Shown here in pieces: positions 1-12,200 of a stretch of DNA of 64,000 bases. Origin of the DNA: Hevea brasiliensis (taxonomy: Eukaryota; Streptophyta; Magnoliopsida; Malpighiales; Euphorbiaceae). The stretch's first letter is position 1, and each line of letters starts with the position of its first letter. The position numbers were made by a program, and so were the translations under genes. Below the pieces are notes generated by a model. That model was not told the DNA's origin. It did no database searches and was given only the letters and a program-made list of their open reading frames with translations. Location: positions 53,616,085-53,680,084 of the forward strand of contig NC_079504.1 in the NCBI RefSeq assembly GCF_030052815.1, written 5' to 3'.

Positions 1-1675
1 TTAATTCAAGAGATTGTTGGGAAATCTCTTTGAATTGGTGAGAGATGAAGAAGAAGAGAGGGAGAGGCAGCCAAGGTTGGCAGCACAAAATAGATTAATG
101 GTAGCTTGTATTTTTTCTTTTCATCCTATTCCTTATATAGCTAGGTCACCACTTAAAACCCTTGCCACATGTCACCTTTTGATTGGCTCTAGGTTTAATT
201 GACCCAATCACATTGTGCCAAGTGTCAAACCTATATTTAATCTTGACTTTGATCATCTTACATGATTAAAAGACATATGGCAAGCTTATGTGTAGTGCTA
301 TGTGTCACCATCTCATGGTGCCACATGTCACCCTGTGAAATGACCAAAATACTCCTTTGTCTTAATTTTGAGTTCTCAACCCAAAATAATTATTTCTCTT
401 CTTCTAATTAATTTATATCGAATATAAATTAATTAATTAATCTCTATTAATTAATTTCTTTTTAATCAAATTCATATTTAAACACTTTAAATATAAATTT
501 AATTTATACTATAATCAAATAACCTAGATTTGGTTTCAAGTCATGCTAGAGACTTTGCAATCTAATTGCAAACCAAACTTATTTAATTAATCAATTAAAC
601 TCTTTAATTAATTAATTAAATTATATTTAATTTGGTGATTACTTGTGTATGTGTGTAACTTACTAGGCTCATCACTAATTGGCAATGAGACATGATATCA
701 ACTCTTAATATCATCAGAACTCTTTCTTACCATAAATGATTTCTCTAAATCATTTTATGCACCTCATAGACTATGGTTAACACCTAGCATAGCATGCCAT
801 AGCCACCCAATCAGTAATAAGGTTTACCTTAAATGAATATATAATCATATGTTACTATGCACTAGAATCTCTTTATTACAAAATCCCAATTCGAGCTGGA
901 GTCATGGTTTATGTCAAACCCCATTTATTATGAATATTATGTTCTCTTTTAATTTCAGTTCTTGATTTAAAAGATTTTCTCATCAGAAACTCTTTTCTAA
1001 TTAAATCTATCTGTCCTGGCCAGGAACTTGAAACATCAAGAACAATTAAATGAACATAGGACTTTATCCCTATTTACTTAGGGTAACAAATTCCATCTTG
1101 ATCAACACCTACCTCTATATATAACTAGTAGGAGCCAACACATGCCCATATACCCATACACAGTACAAGTATGAAAGCAATATCAAACTCAAACCACCTA
1201 TATACAAGATAATTGTGCTATCTCATGTTTAAAGATTATATGCACTGATATAATTTATGACAATACATTGACAAGAGTAAACTCCATGTGCTTGTCATAA
1301 ATGTCAATGGTTCGGCCTACTTATCATGTATAAGTGCCTATCATGTTTGTTATATGACATGAGACTTACCATTCCATCTTATTTATATCTCATATAAATA
1401 ACTTGAGAACAAACATGAATACAATCTTACTGGATAAGTCATGTCCTTATTGTGAAGTAGCCTCGATTATGAACCTATTTATGATACTTTGTGCTAGAAA
1501 TACTGTCACTCATATTCTTAACAACTTAAGAATAGTATTTCTAACAAAATAGCGATAGACCTTTTCTATTACACATAAATATATTATGTAAACGGAAAAG
1601 TGAAAATGCCTTTTATTAATAAAAACATGTATAAGATACATAATAAATGATATGCTCTAGGGCATACTACTAACA
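1..1675 (-). mobile_element. Ty1/copia LTR (copia-1), 5' part, truncated by window edge
   Basis: Read on the minus strand, this begins with TGTTAGTAGTATGCCC at 1675 and matches the 5' LTR of copia-2 (55114 onward) along its whole length, ending at the window edge within the part equivalent to about 56790. It is therefore the first ~1.7 kb of a ~2.1 kb LTR in an element extending left of the window. The right boundary is sharp: base 1676 onward is Athila integrase sequence. I see no coding potential. The short ORF near 14-202 is not supported as a gene. It could be a 5' LTR or a solo LTR; this cannot be told from here. Confidence 0.85.
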
Positions 1676-2850
1676 TCTATAAGAGATGCAATGATGGGCT
1701 AATAAGAAGATGCATACTAGAGGAGGAAATAGAGAGCATTTTGCAGCATTTCCATTCATCATCATATGGAGGACATTTTAGCACCTAAAAAATAAAAGCC
1801 AAAATTTTGCAAGCAGGGTTTTTACTGGCCAAATCTATTTAGAATGTGAGATCCTTTGTGCTGACTTGTGACAAATGCCAAAGAACAGGGAACATCTCAA
1901 GAAGGAACGAAATGCCACCGCACTGTATACTTGAAATAGAACTATTTGATGTGTGGGGAATAGACTTCATGGGTCCATTCCCATCTTCGTGTGGAAACAA
2001 GTATATTCTGGTTGGTGTTGATTATGTGTCTAAATGGGTAGAAGCAATAGCCACGCCAACAAATAATGCCAGAGTGGCCACAAAATTCCTTAAGAAAAAT
2101 ATCTTCACAAGATTTGGCACACCACAGGCAATAATCAGTGATGGAGGAAGTCACTTTTGTAATCAACAATTTGAAATACTATTGAAGAAATATGGAGTGA
2201 CTCACAAAGTGGCAACACCTTACCATCCTCAAACCAGTGGCCAAATAGAAGTTTTAAAATGGAACTAAAACATATCCTTGAGAAAACAGTCAATCGCTCA
2301 AGGAAGGATTGGTTTACAAAATTAGATGATGCACTGTGGGCATACTGCACTGTGTATAAAACTCCCATTAGAACAACACCTTTTCACTTGGTTTATGAAA
2401 AATCATGCCACATCTCTGTCAAACTTGAACATAAAGCCTATTGGGTAATTCAAACCCTAAATTTTGACCTAAAAGCTGCTGGAGAAAAAAAGGCTTCTAC
2501 AGTTCAATGAGCTGGAAGAAATCAGGCAGAATGCCTATGAGAATGTTAAAATCTTCAAGGACATGACCAAAAGATGGCACGACAGACACATAACAAGGAA
2601 AAAAATCAAGGAAGGAGACCTTGTCCTGTTGTTCAATTTAAGGTTAAAACTCTTACCAGGAAAATTGAGGCCAAGATGGTCCGGACCCCTTAAGGTAACT
2701 CAAGTCTTCCCACATGGAGCAGTAAAAATATGGAGCAAAACCTCAGGCACCTTCAAGGTTAATAGGTAGAGATATAAGTCATACTTCTCAGGAGATACAA
2801 TTGAGAAGGGATTCACCCAATCCTACATTACCCCTCCAGCTCAATCATAA
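1676..2850 (+). pseudogene. Athila-type integrase (C-terminal part of pol), broken
   Basis: Retroviral-type integrase, which joins element cDNA to the chromosome. An HHCC zinc-binding region can be followed from about 1744 (two His in the SSYGGHF stretch) to CDKC near 1867, crossed by a stop. The core at 1846-2268 keeps the D,D,E triad: Asp in GIDFMGPF, Asp in ISDGGSHF, Glu in SGQIEV. Reading shifts frame near 2250 (2259-2510) and returns to the first frame by 2563, where the basic C-terminal domain (LRLKLLPGKLRPRWSGP) follows, with a stop at 2767. The original reading probably ended at 2848-2850. The sequence style is that of the Athila lineage. At least two frameshifts and several stops make it non-functional. 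Confidence 0.85.
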
Positions 2851-3657
2851 AGCTGAAGAACAGTCAAGCTAATGACTATAAACAAGTGCTCCTTGGGAGG
2901 CAACCCAAACACTTTTATAACCTTTCTTTTAATTTTCATTATTTTACTTCCTGTTCTTTAAATTTTTGAAGGTACCCAAAAATCACAATTCTGCAAAAGC
3001 AAGGAACTGAAAGCAAGGGAGGAGTGGAAACGTCAAGTCAAAACCACGCAAGAGAAGATTTCACAAAATCGGGAAAGTAACTGTATCGCTAATCATTGCA
3101 TTCATTTCACTCATATAGATAGTGACATTTTAGCATGAATAATATATATATAGAAAAAGGAGAGCCAGACAGTTACATGGGCTGTGTATATAGTTTTAAA
3201 TGCCCCGTGTAGAAACCTGGAATCCTAAAAACACACTTGCATAAGCTCTAGAAACCTACATGGGTTGACCCCATTTAATGTTACAAACCCCGTGCATCAT
3301 ATAGGGAGAGAAAAATTCTAAGTTTAAGGGAGATAGAGAGTTACATGGGTTCCCAAATAAGTTTACACGGGTTGTATAACCTGTCTAGCAAAGCAACTTT
3401 CGAACAGAGAGTTACATGGGTTCTCAGAATGCGACCCATGTATTGATGCACGACCCTTGTATCCAGTCATAAACTTGATACCCAGGGGTGCAAAAATGCA
3501 TAAAATGAAGGGATAAATGCCCCTTTAAATTCTCCTCCCACTATTAAACTTCCATCCATTCAAGAACTCTTCCTCTCCACAACTCTTCCTTTTCAATTAC
3601 CACTCAAGTCTCCACTCCATTCATATACCCTAGCTTTTTCTCCCTCCCTAAACACCA
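2851..3657 (+). other. Athila-a spacer between pol and downstream ORF, with degenerate acacggg repeats
   Basis: No gene seen. It contains the motif ccttgggaggcaaccc (2891-2906), which I associate with the end of Athila pol. A scattered set of degenerate tacatggg/tacacggg and cccgtgta motifs runs from about 3170 to 3470. Similar motifs recur in the Athila-b LTR near 6480-6790. Confidence 0.6.
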
Positions 3658-4962
3658 ATGGCACCTGCTAAATGTCCAGCAAGAAGAACCGGATCTTCCT
3701 GAAGATAAGGAAGAGATTCTTCATCTTCACCAGCCTAGCCATCACCACAATGCCCAAGAACAAGGAAACCACAGCAAGACCCACCTCAAGCACCTCAACC
3801 ATAGCCGTAAGCCGTACCCCACCCTCAACCTTAACCACCACAGCTAGCACAACTGGAATTCTCCATTGTTTGGCTATTTTGTGATTCCACCCACAGAGAT
3901 TTGTGTGCACGGCTTCAAAACAGGAGAATTATCTCAATGAAAAATATGGACTTTGGGTTGCTGGAATAACTCGAATTGCAAGAAGAGATAGATGGGCTAC
4001 TTGAAAGCATTGGATGGACTCAATTTGCCAAACTCCAGTTCCTAGCCTATAGAGACACCAGACTCGAGTTCTTCGGGAGCTTTAAGGCCACCTTATGGCC
4101 TACAGACAGAGAGGATAGGGGCAGGATCAAGTTTAGACTGCTTGGTGTCGATCGGATAATGAACATTAATGAATTCAATGCAATATTCAGCTTTGACAAC
4201 ATTGGGCATGTGGAGATTTCGCAAAACAGGATGATATACAACAGTGTTGACTTCTGCCACTCCATTACACCAAACACTGACTTCTACAACTCCAGCAAGT
4301 CCAAATCTTCAGGTATCACTAGCCCCACTCTAAGATATATACACAGGCTAGCCGCTCACACCATCACAAGACATGGTGATAGCTTGGGCGTTGTAAACGC
4401 TAATGAGCTTTTATTCTTATGGTACATGGTCACTGGTCAATGTTTTAGCACTAGCTTCTTCCTGTGTAACCATCTGAGCAGCATATCCCACCAGCCTATG
4501 AGGCACATAGTGCTTAGCAGCCTCATCATAGCCATAGCACTCCACTTTGGATTCATCCCTGGACATCACAAGCTGCGTTCCATTGCTGGCATCACTAGGA
4601 TTGATCAAACCATCTGCATATCCATGGGGATATGTAAGAAGGTTGGAAACACATGCTTCCTCATTGATACAGAAGGGAATGTCATCCTTAGGCAAGAAGA
4701 AGCAAGGGAAGAGCCAGGTGAACCCTCACAAGCCCAGAAGGAAGCACAAGAGCCACTCTACCATGAGTCCCCCACTAGAGTACCTCCATACACACCACCA
4801 CCTATAGACCCCGTCCTCACATACCTTCAGCGCATGGAGACCACCTTTAACAACAGGATGCAGGCGCTCGAAGGCAGCCTCCAAGAAGCCCACACCAAGC
4901 TCGATATGATAGTTGAGAGGCTCAATGCAGAGGGACCATTATTAACATCAGAGACTTTCTAG
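3658..4962 (+). pseudogene. Athila ORF downstream of pol (ATHILA ORF-1-like), 5' end broken
   Basis: An open stretch of 328 codons (3976-4962) resembles the protein encoded after pol in Athila elements (ATHILA ORF-1 family); its role is unknown although it occupies the env position. An in-frame ATG at 3658 (atggcacctgct) is a plausible original start, but stops lie between it and 3976, so the N-terminal ~106 codons are lost. The middle has a hydrophobic run (IVLSSLIIAIALHFGF), followed by a Pro-rich stretch (PPYTPPP) and a C-terminal helix (ALEGSLQEAHTKLDMIVERL) that looks like a coiled coil. The C-terminal ~200 residues match the minus-strand ORF at 54509-55105 closely. Confidence 0.75.
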
Positions 4963-5417
4963 AATTAGGACTTTAGGATAGGTTCTTTCATGTAAAACTT
5001 ATATACCTTATCCTAAACTGTATTTATAGGTCTCTAATCCTTGCTATTTTGTCCCAACTTTAAACTCTTAATACATGATATGCTTTTTTCGTAAATTTTT
5101 GTGCTATCTCTTAATTTTGCGTATTACGTTGCCATTGAGGACAATATCAGATTTGAGTTTAGGGGTACAGATGTATTCCATGCATTGCAATTCACCTTAC
5201 ATTTTATTACATCGCTTAACTATATCCATATTATACCTGTGTATTAAAAATCTAGAAAATTTTACAAATTTTGAGAATTTCAAATGTTTTTCAAGTTAGA
5301 ATTATAACAAAAAATATTAATAAGCCAATGATTGGACTCCATGGAATTGAGGAATGAATGTATCTGGATAGGCAAAAAGGTTTTAATATGTTGTTTGGGA
5401 AAAACTTAATCATCTTA
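4963..5417 (+). other. Athila-a 3' untranslated fragment
   Basis: Non-coding. It includes ttgaggacaat followed by a purine tract (gagtttaggggtac, 5155-5168), matched in Athila-b on the minus strand at 54303-54316. Sequence similarity to Athila-b continues up to about 5415 and then stops at the Athila-b LTR, so the rest of this 3' region was displaced by that insertion. Confidence 0.65.
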
Positions 5418-7028
5418 TGTTTGCTAGTTTTACAACCCCGCAAGTGCACGGATCGCGAACAAGTAATAAAGTAGTGAGTAGAGTATCGTCTCACGAGAAA
5501 TTTAATTAGTAAATACAAAACTACGCAGTGATTTTGGCTGTCTAGGCTGTCGAATAAAATGAAGAAATGAAACTTGTATATTTTAAACGCTAGAATAAAA
5601 AATATAATGAACTTAAAATGGAATAGTCTATTTTGAAATAATTTCAGAATTAAGATTTCACACTTTAATCTTACTATGGATGTAATCTTGTCTATTTACT
5701 GGATTGAGAATCGTTTGCCTTGATGGAAATTAATCCTAAGATATCCTAAGTTCTCTCTCAAGGCACCCAAGGTGTATTTTAATTAACCTAAATCCTACTT
5801 TTATGGTGATTAAATTAATTAAAACTCTTTAAGATCTTTGACTAATTTTGGAACTCCACAAAGGTCATCAGCCTATCTCTAGGTCAGATTTTCTAGGTTC
5901 AAAATCTTGATTTTCTAATATTAATCTTCAACTTTCAGTTTTTTAATTAATATTTATAATCAATACTAAGTGGGTACCAACACATAGCATGCATTAAGAT
6001 CACAAGAAATTAAATCAAGGAACAAATCTCAAATCCAATAAACAAAACTTAATGTTTGTCCATAATAATGATTATAAGCATTACTCTCCTAATTCCAAAT
6101 ATGAAAATTACTCACTCATGGTGAGTTCAGCAAACATGATAAAAATAAAGTAAGAGACAATAAAAATCCTCTAAAGGAAATAGAATGAAAGAACCGAAGA
6201 GGATCTGCAGCTTTGATCTTGTGGAACTTCGGCTGAAGCCTCCTCCTTAATACTGCTGTCCAGCTCCTCTAGATGGCTGCGAGAAAGTGATTTTATGGCT
6301 CTGGGATTTCCCCTCTCTCCTCTCTCCTCTCTCTCTTTTTTCTTTTTTGCAGCCTCTATTTATAATAGTTGGTCTAGGATTAGGTTTTCTTCTTTTAGGG
6401 TCCCCAAAAGAGTTAGGAATCTCTTTTCTCTGTTAAAAACTGAAGCTAGAGCTAAATTAGGAAACTGGCTGTCGATTGATACACGGCCCATGTATCACTG
6501 CACAGCCTAGAGCCATGTAACTAACTAGAGTTTTGAAGGTTTTGCATCTCGCGATGTCACAGAAGATTACACGGGACGCAGCTGGTTACACGAGTCCAAG
6601 TACACGACCCGTGTACTTTTGTTCTTCAGAGAAATATTCAAACCTATCCAGGCAGAGACTTACAAGGGTTTCCATGATTTACACGGGTCTGAGTACACGG
6701 CCTGTATATTGCGTTTCTTCCTTGTCTCTTTCAGCTTTCCCTTTGCAGCAGGTTACACGGGTCTGTGTCTTTGCTTACACAACCAATGTAAAGTGTATCA
6801 GCAACACTTCTCTTCCCTTTGTGTTTTTCCAAGCTTTCTTTTATACTCTTTTACCTTGGAACTTCATCTAAACACCTGAAATGATGCAGAAAATATAGAA
6901 TTTAGAGTTTGTCAATGCAAATCACAAAAGTTAATCAAATTAATAACTATCCATGCGATTGCTTGTTTACATACTATGAAATAGTATACAAATGTGCTTA
7001 AAAATATCTCTATAATACAAGTGTATCA
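5418..7028 (-). mobile_element. Athila-b 3' LTR (1611 bp)
   Basis: On the minus strand it starts TGATACACTTG at 7028 and ends in CA at 5418. The end next to Athila-a carries cccgcaagtgcacggatcg, a sequence I associate with Athila-type LTR ends. Immediately upstream in element orientation lies a purine-rich tract (7029-7050) and gcttaaggacaagta, the usual 3' flank of such elements. The left TSD candidate is tctta (5413-5417); its partner is outside the window. The LTR carries acacggg-type repeats at 6480-6790. No gene is supported in it. Confidence 0.75.
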
Positions 7029-7705
7029 AATACCCACGAACTCAAACTTTTACTTGTCCTTAAGCAAAACAAAACTCTGTTTTAAAACACATTTTAGGGG
7101 ATAACTTAGGAATATAACCAATGATTCAATAAGCACATAATTGAACTGCTCTAATCCTTCATAACAATTACCTTCTTTCAAGGCATAGGGGTTCCAATAG
7201 CTGCCTGCTTAGAATTTGCTCTCCCTTTATGGTGTTTCAACTAGTTATTCCCCTATTCAAGGCTATTAATAAGTCACAAATAACCTATTTTGTCAGAATG
7301 GAATTAAGAAATACTTACTCCCCCAAATTGCCTCTATTGATGATGATTGTGGTGAGTTTGATTTAATTCCAATTCCATAGGCATGCCTCAATTTCCTATC
7401 TCCACTAATGCAACATACACTTCTAAAAGATCAAAAGGTCTTTAGATAGGTTGTATTGAGGTTAAGGGGTGATGATTTGGCTACCAATGAAAGGTTTTAA
7501 AGAATGCAAACACAAGAATAGCTTTCATGTACAAAGTCCTAAGTATACCAAGTTTATTTTGTTGATTTTGTGTGAGGAAGAAGGGTTCTTCATAGTGCTA
7601 AGTGTGCTTTCATGAAACTTCTCTTGGGACTTTTCCTTCTCTCTCGTTTTTTTTTTTCACATCAAGTCGCTTTTGTCCTCTCCCCCAAACTCATTACTTT
7701 TATTG
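7029..7705 (-). other. Athila-b 3' untranslated region, piece next to LTR, with polypurine tract
   Basis: Non-coding. The minus strand reads through to the purine-rich aagtttgagttcgtgggtat just before the LTR (7029-7050), the likely polypurine tract for plus-strand priming. The piece is continuous, once Tekay-1 is taken out, with 49852-50063 and then, past solo LTR-D, with 53813-54508. It includes a poly-T run near 7650. Confidence 0.65.
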
Positions 7706-8330
7706 TGTCACACCTTATCCCTCTGTAAGGCATAACATGATCCCGTAAAATACCTAATGAACTACCGAACTTCACCTATCGATAACTCATTAAGTACCCT
7801 ACAAGGGATTTTAAAAACCTTTTTCTTACTTTTTGGAAGTGGTGAGCATTTTCTCACATTTAATATAAGTTTGAAAGCTAGCTAAAATTTTTGTCCACTT
7901 TTATTTTTACACAAATTTTGGAAAAATTTCGGCAGAGTGCCATCTGTATTTCAAGAAAACAGTTTTTCACAAACCTGTAAAAACACTTCCAATGATTCTT
8001 TTTCATCAAACTCACTACTACCTCAACACAATTCAATATCATTTCTTAATTTAATTGTCATAAAAAATAGTACTCAATAATTCCATTCATATTTCATTAT
8101 AATAAATTCACTTTACATTAATCAACCAAACTTTATATTTACAAATCCAAAATACTATTATTACAAACTCTATACAACTGCTCATGACCAGTTATTACAT
8201 GTACATACATTTACATACATCAAAATAAATATTACAAACAGGGTATAAAATATACCCGACAGAACTTCAGGGAAGGTGGCTCCAAGATCCTCAGCAGCTC
8301 ACTCTGCTGCTCCTCTAGTCTCTATATCTG

Positions 8331-8378
8331 CGACAGCAATAACAGCCATCGCTGAGTACTATGACTCAGTGGTGCACA
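8331..8378 (-). other. Paired hairpin module in LTR-A
   Basis: In element sense, gtgcacca is followed by stem 1 CTGAGT-catagt-ACTCAG (8352-8369) and directly by stem 2 CGATGGC, a 7-nt loop, and GCTGTCG (8331-8351), which pairs fully if G-U is allowed. The same module occurs in LTR-B (12364-12402), the Tekay-1 5' LTR (about 47019-47057), both Tekay-2 LTRs and LTR-D. LTR-E and LTR-F carry it with different stem sequences. Function unknown. Confidence 0.6.
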
Positions 8379-8810
8379 GCATACTAAAATAACATTTATG
8401 CATAATTTAAATCATACTTATTCAAACACATTGTTGAAAATGGAAGACATATGCAAAACATGATTTATAAACTTTTAGTCCAACAATTTCATTTAGGAAT
8501 TCTCAAATCAATTTCATAAAAACACATAGTTATATCATGCCATTCGAAACATATTCATCTCAATAGTCAGAGGCTTATGAGAAATCACAAGGCTAGCTAG
8601 CTCAAATATATGGATATCCATTCAAATTTCTTCTTCTACTGGCACACACCTCAACACTTCAGCCAGAGAAGGAATGAAAATTCAAAACTAATTTCCCCTA
8701 CTAGTCATGCTAGTGAGGCATTCAAATGTATGGTGTAACAATCGGGCTCCAACCACTAGAGGAATTGTCCGCTTTAGCCATAAGCCTCACGGTTTTGTCC
8801 CATAAGTGGA

Positions 8811-8892
8811 ATGGAGAACTTCCCAGGAGGTCACTCATCCTAGGATTTCTCTCAAGCGAGCACGCTTAACCCTAGAGTTCTTCCAACTCTCC
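8811..8892 (-). other. 5S rRNA-like segment in left Cassandra LTR
   Basis: On the minus strand this reads like the 5' two-thirds of plant 5S rRNA: gttaagcgtgctcgcttgag, then ccta-ggatgagtgacctcctgggaag. The region corresponds to the 5S internal promoter area. It diverges from a true 5S gene at several places and lies inside a retrotransposon LTR, so it is not called as an rRNA gene. Confidence 0.75.
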
Positions 8893-9173
8893 AGGCCATT
8901 CCACCAAAAGGCACCTCTAGTGATTAGTTCCCCTATTTTATATATCATTACTTTTTGAACCCAAGACCATCTTCGTGCTTTACCGATATGGGATTTGCCT
9001 AAGGGACCTTTCTCCCCCTCATTTTGGGACTCAGCATCCTAGCTGAGGTTTACCCTACCATCGCCCGAGAGGACACGCGAGTGGCTCTGATACCAATTGT
9101 AACGATCGGGCTCCAACCACTAGAGGAATTGTCCGCTTTGGCCATAAGCCTCGCGGTTTTGTCCCATAGGTGG

Positions 9174-9256
9174 AATGGAGAACTTCCCAGGAGGTCACCC
9201 ATCCTAGGATTTCTCTCAAGCGAGCACGCTTAACCCTAGAGTTCTTCCAACTCTCC
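9174..9256 (-). other. 5S rRNA-like segment in right Cassandra LTR
   Basis: Second copy of the 5S-like segment, with gatgggtgacctcctgggaa intact on the minus strand (the left copy has one change, gatgagtgac). It lies in the 5' LTR of the minus-oriented Cassandra, so it could carry the RNA polymerase III-type promoter of the element. Confidence 0.75.
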
Positions 9257-12200
9257 AGGCCATTCCACCAAAAGGCGCCTCTAGTGATTAGTTCCCCCAT
9301 TTTATATATCATTACTTTTTGAACCCAAGACCATCTTCGTGCTTTGCCGATGTGGGATTTGCCTAAGGGACCTTTATGACACTATGGTTTAAAAACTATC
9401 TTAGCAATTTACTAAACATTTATTGTCATTTCAAACACATACAAGTAAACTTTCAACAATTTAAGTCAAAAGCATAATAAACATTTCAATACAATTAAGT
9501 CACAATTTAATATCTCAATTCATTCAAAACAATTTGCAGAAGAAAATTTACAGAAATTCTATGTTGTGCACAAACCTTATACGAGTTGCCTCTTGGCATT
9601 GACTCGATGCTTCAGGTTCTTTCCCGGTATTCTTTTCCATTAAAATACACAATTTCACAGTATTTCAGTACCATAAATTATCATAAGTCCAAAAATAATT
9701 TCAAATCTAACTTTAATATGCTTAATTTGATGTTCTTTGAAATTTGTATTTTGGGATTACTATGCACGATACTATTCAAGTCAATTTGTTGACTTTTTAA
9801 TGCTTAATAGGTATGGGAATTCTAATTTCACCCACATACCACATTTTGGTTACCTAATTTGTTGGTTTTGGTTGTTTTCTCAAACTTCAAGTCCCTTAGG
9901 CAGAAATTTTAAATTTTCAGTTTTGGTGTTCAGTTTTGCACTATTCTATTGGTTATGTTGCTGTGATAATTTAGCTAAGTTTTCTTCATAAAAGTTGTTC
10001 TTTATTGTCTTAACTTTATTTCCCTTTTTGAATCACTCCATTTGGAGTTTTTTAGCCTATGTTATAGCCATTTGAACATGGCTGGCTAGATTTGGGGTTA
10101 CCCAGAATTCTAGGCATTTACTGGTTAATGGTAGTTTTTGTGGGTTGACTGCAGGTGAGTTTTTGGATAGCTTATGGTCAAATTTTGGGTTTGGTTTCTT
10201 CATGAAGTTGTAGGGCTATGTCTCAGCTTTCTACTGGTAAAACTTCAGGTCATTTGGACTTTCCTAGACCAAGTTATGGTCATTTACGTAACTACTATTC
10301 ATTTGGTCATTTTTGTACAGGTCAGTGTGCCCAATCCAGATTTAACCTAATTGTTCACTAAGTTATGGTCACTTTTTGGGCATGATTCCTGAATGAAAAA
10401 TGTGTCATTTTGTGTCTAGTTTCATTCCCAATTGGCCTCACACCAATTGGGTTGGTAAATTTTCAGTTTTGGTCCCTGAAAGGGACCTAGGTCAAGCTAC
10501 CTGCAGATTGACCCTCACCAATTTGAATTGGAACTTGTTTCCAATAATTCGTACACATCACAAATGATCACAATTGACCATTTCTCAACTAAAATAAGGT
10601 CAATAACATCATTTGGCCAATTCTAAAAATTTTCTTCAATTTTTCACATGTTCAAAACCCTAGCTACACCCAAAGTTTAACTTAATGCAATTTAAAGTGT
10701 GTATTTATGTTCTACACACCTAATTCACCTCAAATAACCATTCAAAGCCATCAAACTCATTCATAACAAACCCTAACCCTAGTTGGACGAATTTTCTATT
10801 TGGTCCCTCAACAATTATTTTTGTTTGATTTCCCTCAAATCTAAATTAATTCAAGTAAATATGCATGAATATAAAGAGAAATCAAAGAATGGATAATTAA
10901 CCTCTTTGTGTGGCTTTTCTCTCTTCCCAAATTCCACTTCTTTCCTCTTCTTTTTATTGTCAATAAATGAATTAAGGTTCAAGGATAAGATTTACTTAAG
11001 AAACCTTAGGGAAATTATGGCTAGATTAGGGTTTGTGAAGCTTGAGTCAAGCTTCCATGGAGATTTCAAGAAAGAAAAATGAGAGAGAAAGGGCCAAGGG
11101 AGAGGGACGACACATTGTGGAGAAGAAGACACAAAAATGATTTTTGTTTTAATTTAATTTCTTTTCTTTTCTTTTTTTTTTAATTGGTCACTTAAGTAGA
11201 TGATTATCCCATTTTTCAAATTTAAAATTATAGTTTTATTATGTCATGCATTATGTCATGCATGATGATGTCACTTTATTATTTATATTTTCTTTTTCCT
11301 TTAATTTTTTTTGTTTCTTTAATTTAATTTCTAATTCTGAAATTTTATTTTCTCTGTTTTTATTAGATAGTTAGGTCAGGTGTCAGCTCTAGGGGTGAAT
11401 TGACCAAATTGCCCCTCGCTGGTTCAATCCGGTTTGCAAGTAATTCAATATTTCTTCCGGATCCCTAACCTAATTATTTAACCTGCTTAACAATTCTTTT
11501 CTATGATTTTCTCTTTTCCACTGTGTTCGTAATAGTCCTAAGGACCGCAGCGTCATATTTTACGGTTCAAAAATTGAGTTTAGATTGACCTCGCAGTCAT
11601 TCCCGAGAAGGTCACCCATCGCTGTGACTCTCGGCTCATTTAACTTTTTATGTTTTTTTTTTTCTTATTTATACTTAACTATTTGTGTCACACTTTACCC
11701 CTCTATAAGGCATAACATGATCCCGTAGAATACCTAATGAACTACCGAACTTGACCTACCGATAACTCATTAAGTATTCTACAAGGGATTTTAAAACAAT
11801 TTTCTTACTTTTATAAGTGGTGAGTATTTTCTAATAGGTATTAAAACATTTAATTAGAGTTTGAAAACTAGTTAAGATTTTTATCCCATTTTATTTTTCT
11901 GCAAATTTTATAAAAATTTCGACAGAGTGCCATCTGTATTTTGAGAAAACAGTTATTCAAATACCTGTAAAAAACACTTCCAAAGATTTATCTCAACAAC
12001 TTCATCAATTCAACATCCATTCCAACCAATTTCAACATCATTTCTCAAATTCCAAAATTCAACATCATTAAAATACTACTAAAACATTTCATTCAAATTA
12101 AAACAAAATATTTCCATTCATATTTTATTAAAGATAAAACAATTTATATACATCATTCCAAAAATTTAGATTAGGAAAAATCCAAACCAAATTTTATTAC

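Larger units (their letters stand above)
1676..5417 (+). mobile_element. Athila-a: truncated Ty3/gypsy Athila-type element (integrase to 3' region)
   Basis: Plus-strand remnant holding the integrase end of pol, a spacer, an Athila-type downstream ORF and part of the 3' untranslated region. It is cut on the left by copia-1 (1675/1676) and on the right by the minus-oriented LTR of Athila-b (5417/5418). Gag, protease, reverse transcriptase and RNase H are absent and presumably lie beyond the left edge. It is the lowest layer of the nest visible here, so probably the oldest. Confidence 0.8.
8734..9375 (-). mobile_element. Cassandra-type TRIM retrotransposon with 5S rRNA-like LTRs
   Basis: Two direct repeats of 278 bp (8734-9011 and 9098-9375) flank an 86-bp interior. 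The interior holds a minus-strand primer binding site (tggtatcagagcca, 9082-9095) next to the right repeat, and a purine tract (rc of ctccccctc, about 9013) next to the left one, so this is a complete minus-oriented terminal-repeat retrotransposon in miniature. Each repeat contains a 5S rRNA-like segment, the hallmark of Cassandra. Comparison with 47400-47440 shows it inserted into LTR-A; the TSD is imperfect (tatgg on the left, tatga overlapping the right end). It has no coding capacity and needs enzymes from other elements. Confidence 0.85.
7706..11685 (-). mobile_element. Tekay-1 3' LTR (LTR-A), main part
   Basis: Matches the 5' LTR at 46394-49851 throughout, except for the Cassandra insertion at 8734-9375. 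It starts tgtcacacc at 7706 (the LTR 3' end in element sense). It is cut at 11685 by solo LTR-B; its last piece reappears at 26886-27023. The stretch 9376-11685 has only LTR sequence, with no supportable gene. Confidence 0.85.

Noticed and set aside
3976..4962. Host gene or viral envelope protein
   Set aside because: Its position after Athila integrase, and a second copy in the same context at 54509-55105, make it the Athila downstream ORF; no clear signal peptide or fusion features were seen.
5418..7028. 3' LTR of Athila-a in plus orientation
   Set aside because: The purine tract and gcttaaggacaagta flank lie on the right side on the minus strand and the LTR reads TGATACAC...CA on that strand, so it belongs to the minus-oriented Athila-b.
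8811..9256. 5S rRNA genes
   Set aside because: The 5S-like segments are incomplete, diverged and inside the terminal repeats of a Cassandra element; they are not a genomic 5S array.
9024..9312. Short proteins on both strands
   Set aside because: They are shadows of the Cassandra LTR and its 5S-like sequence.
7701..11690. Two adjacent complete LTRs forming an element
   Set aside because: 7706 and 11686 both start with tgtcacac, but the sequence between them is one LTR missing its last ~138 bases, which lie at 26886-27023.
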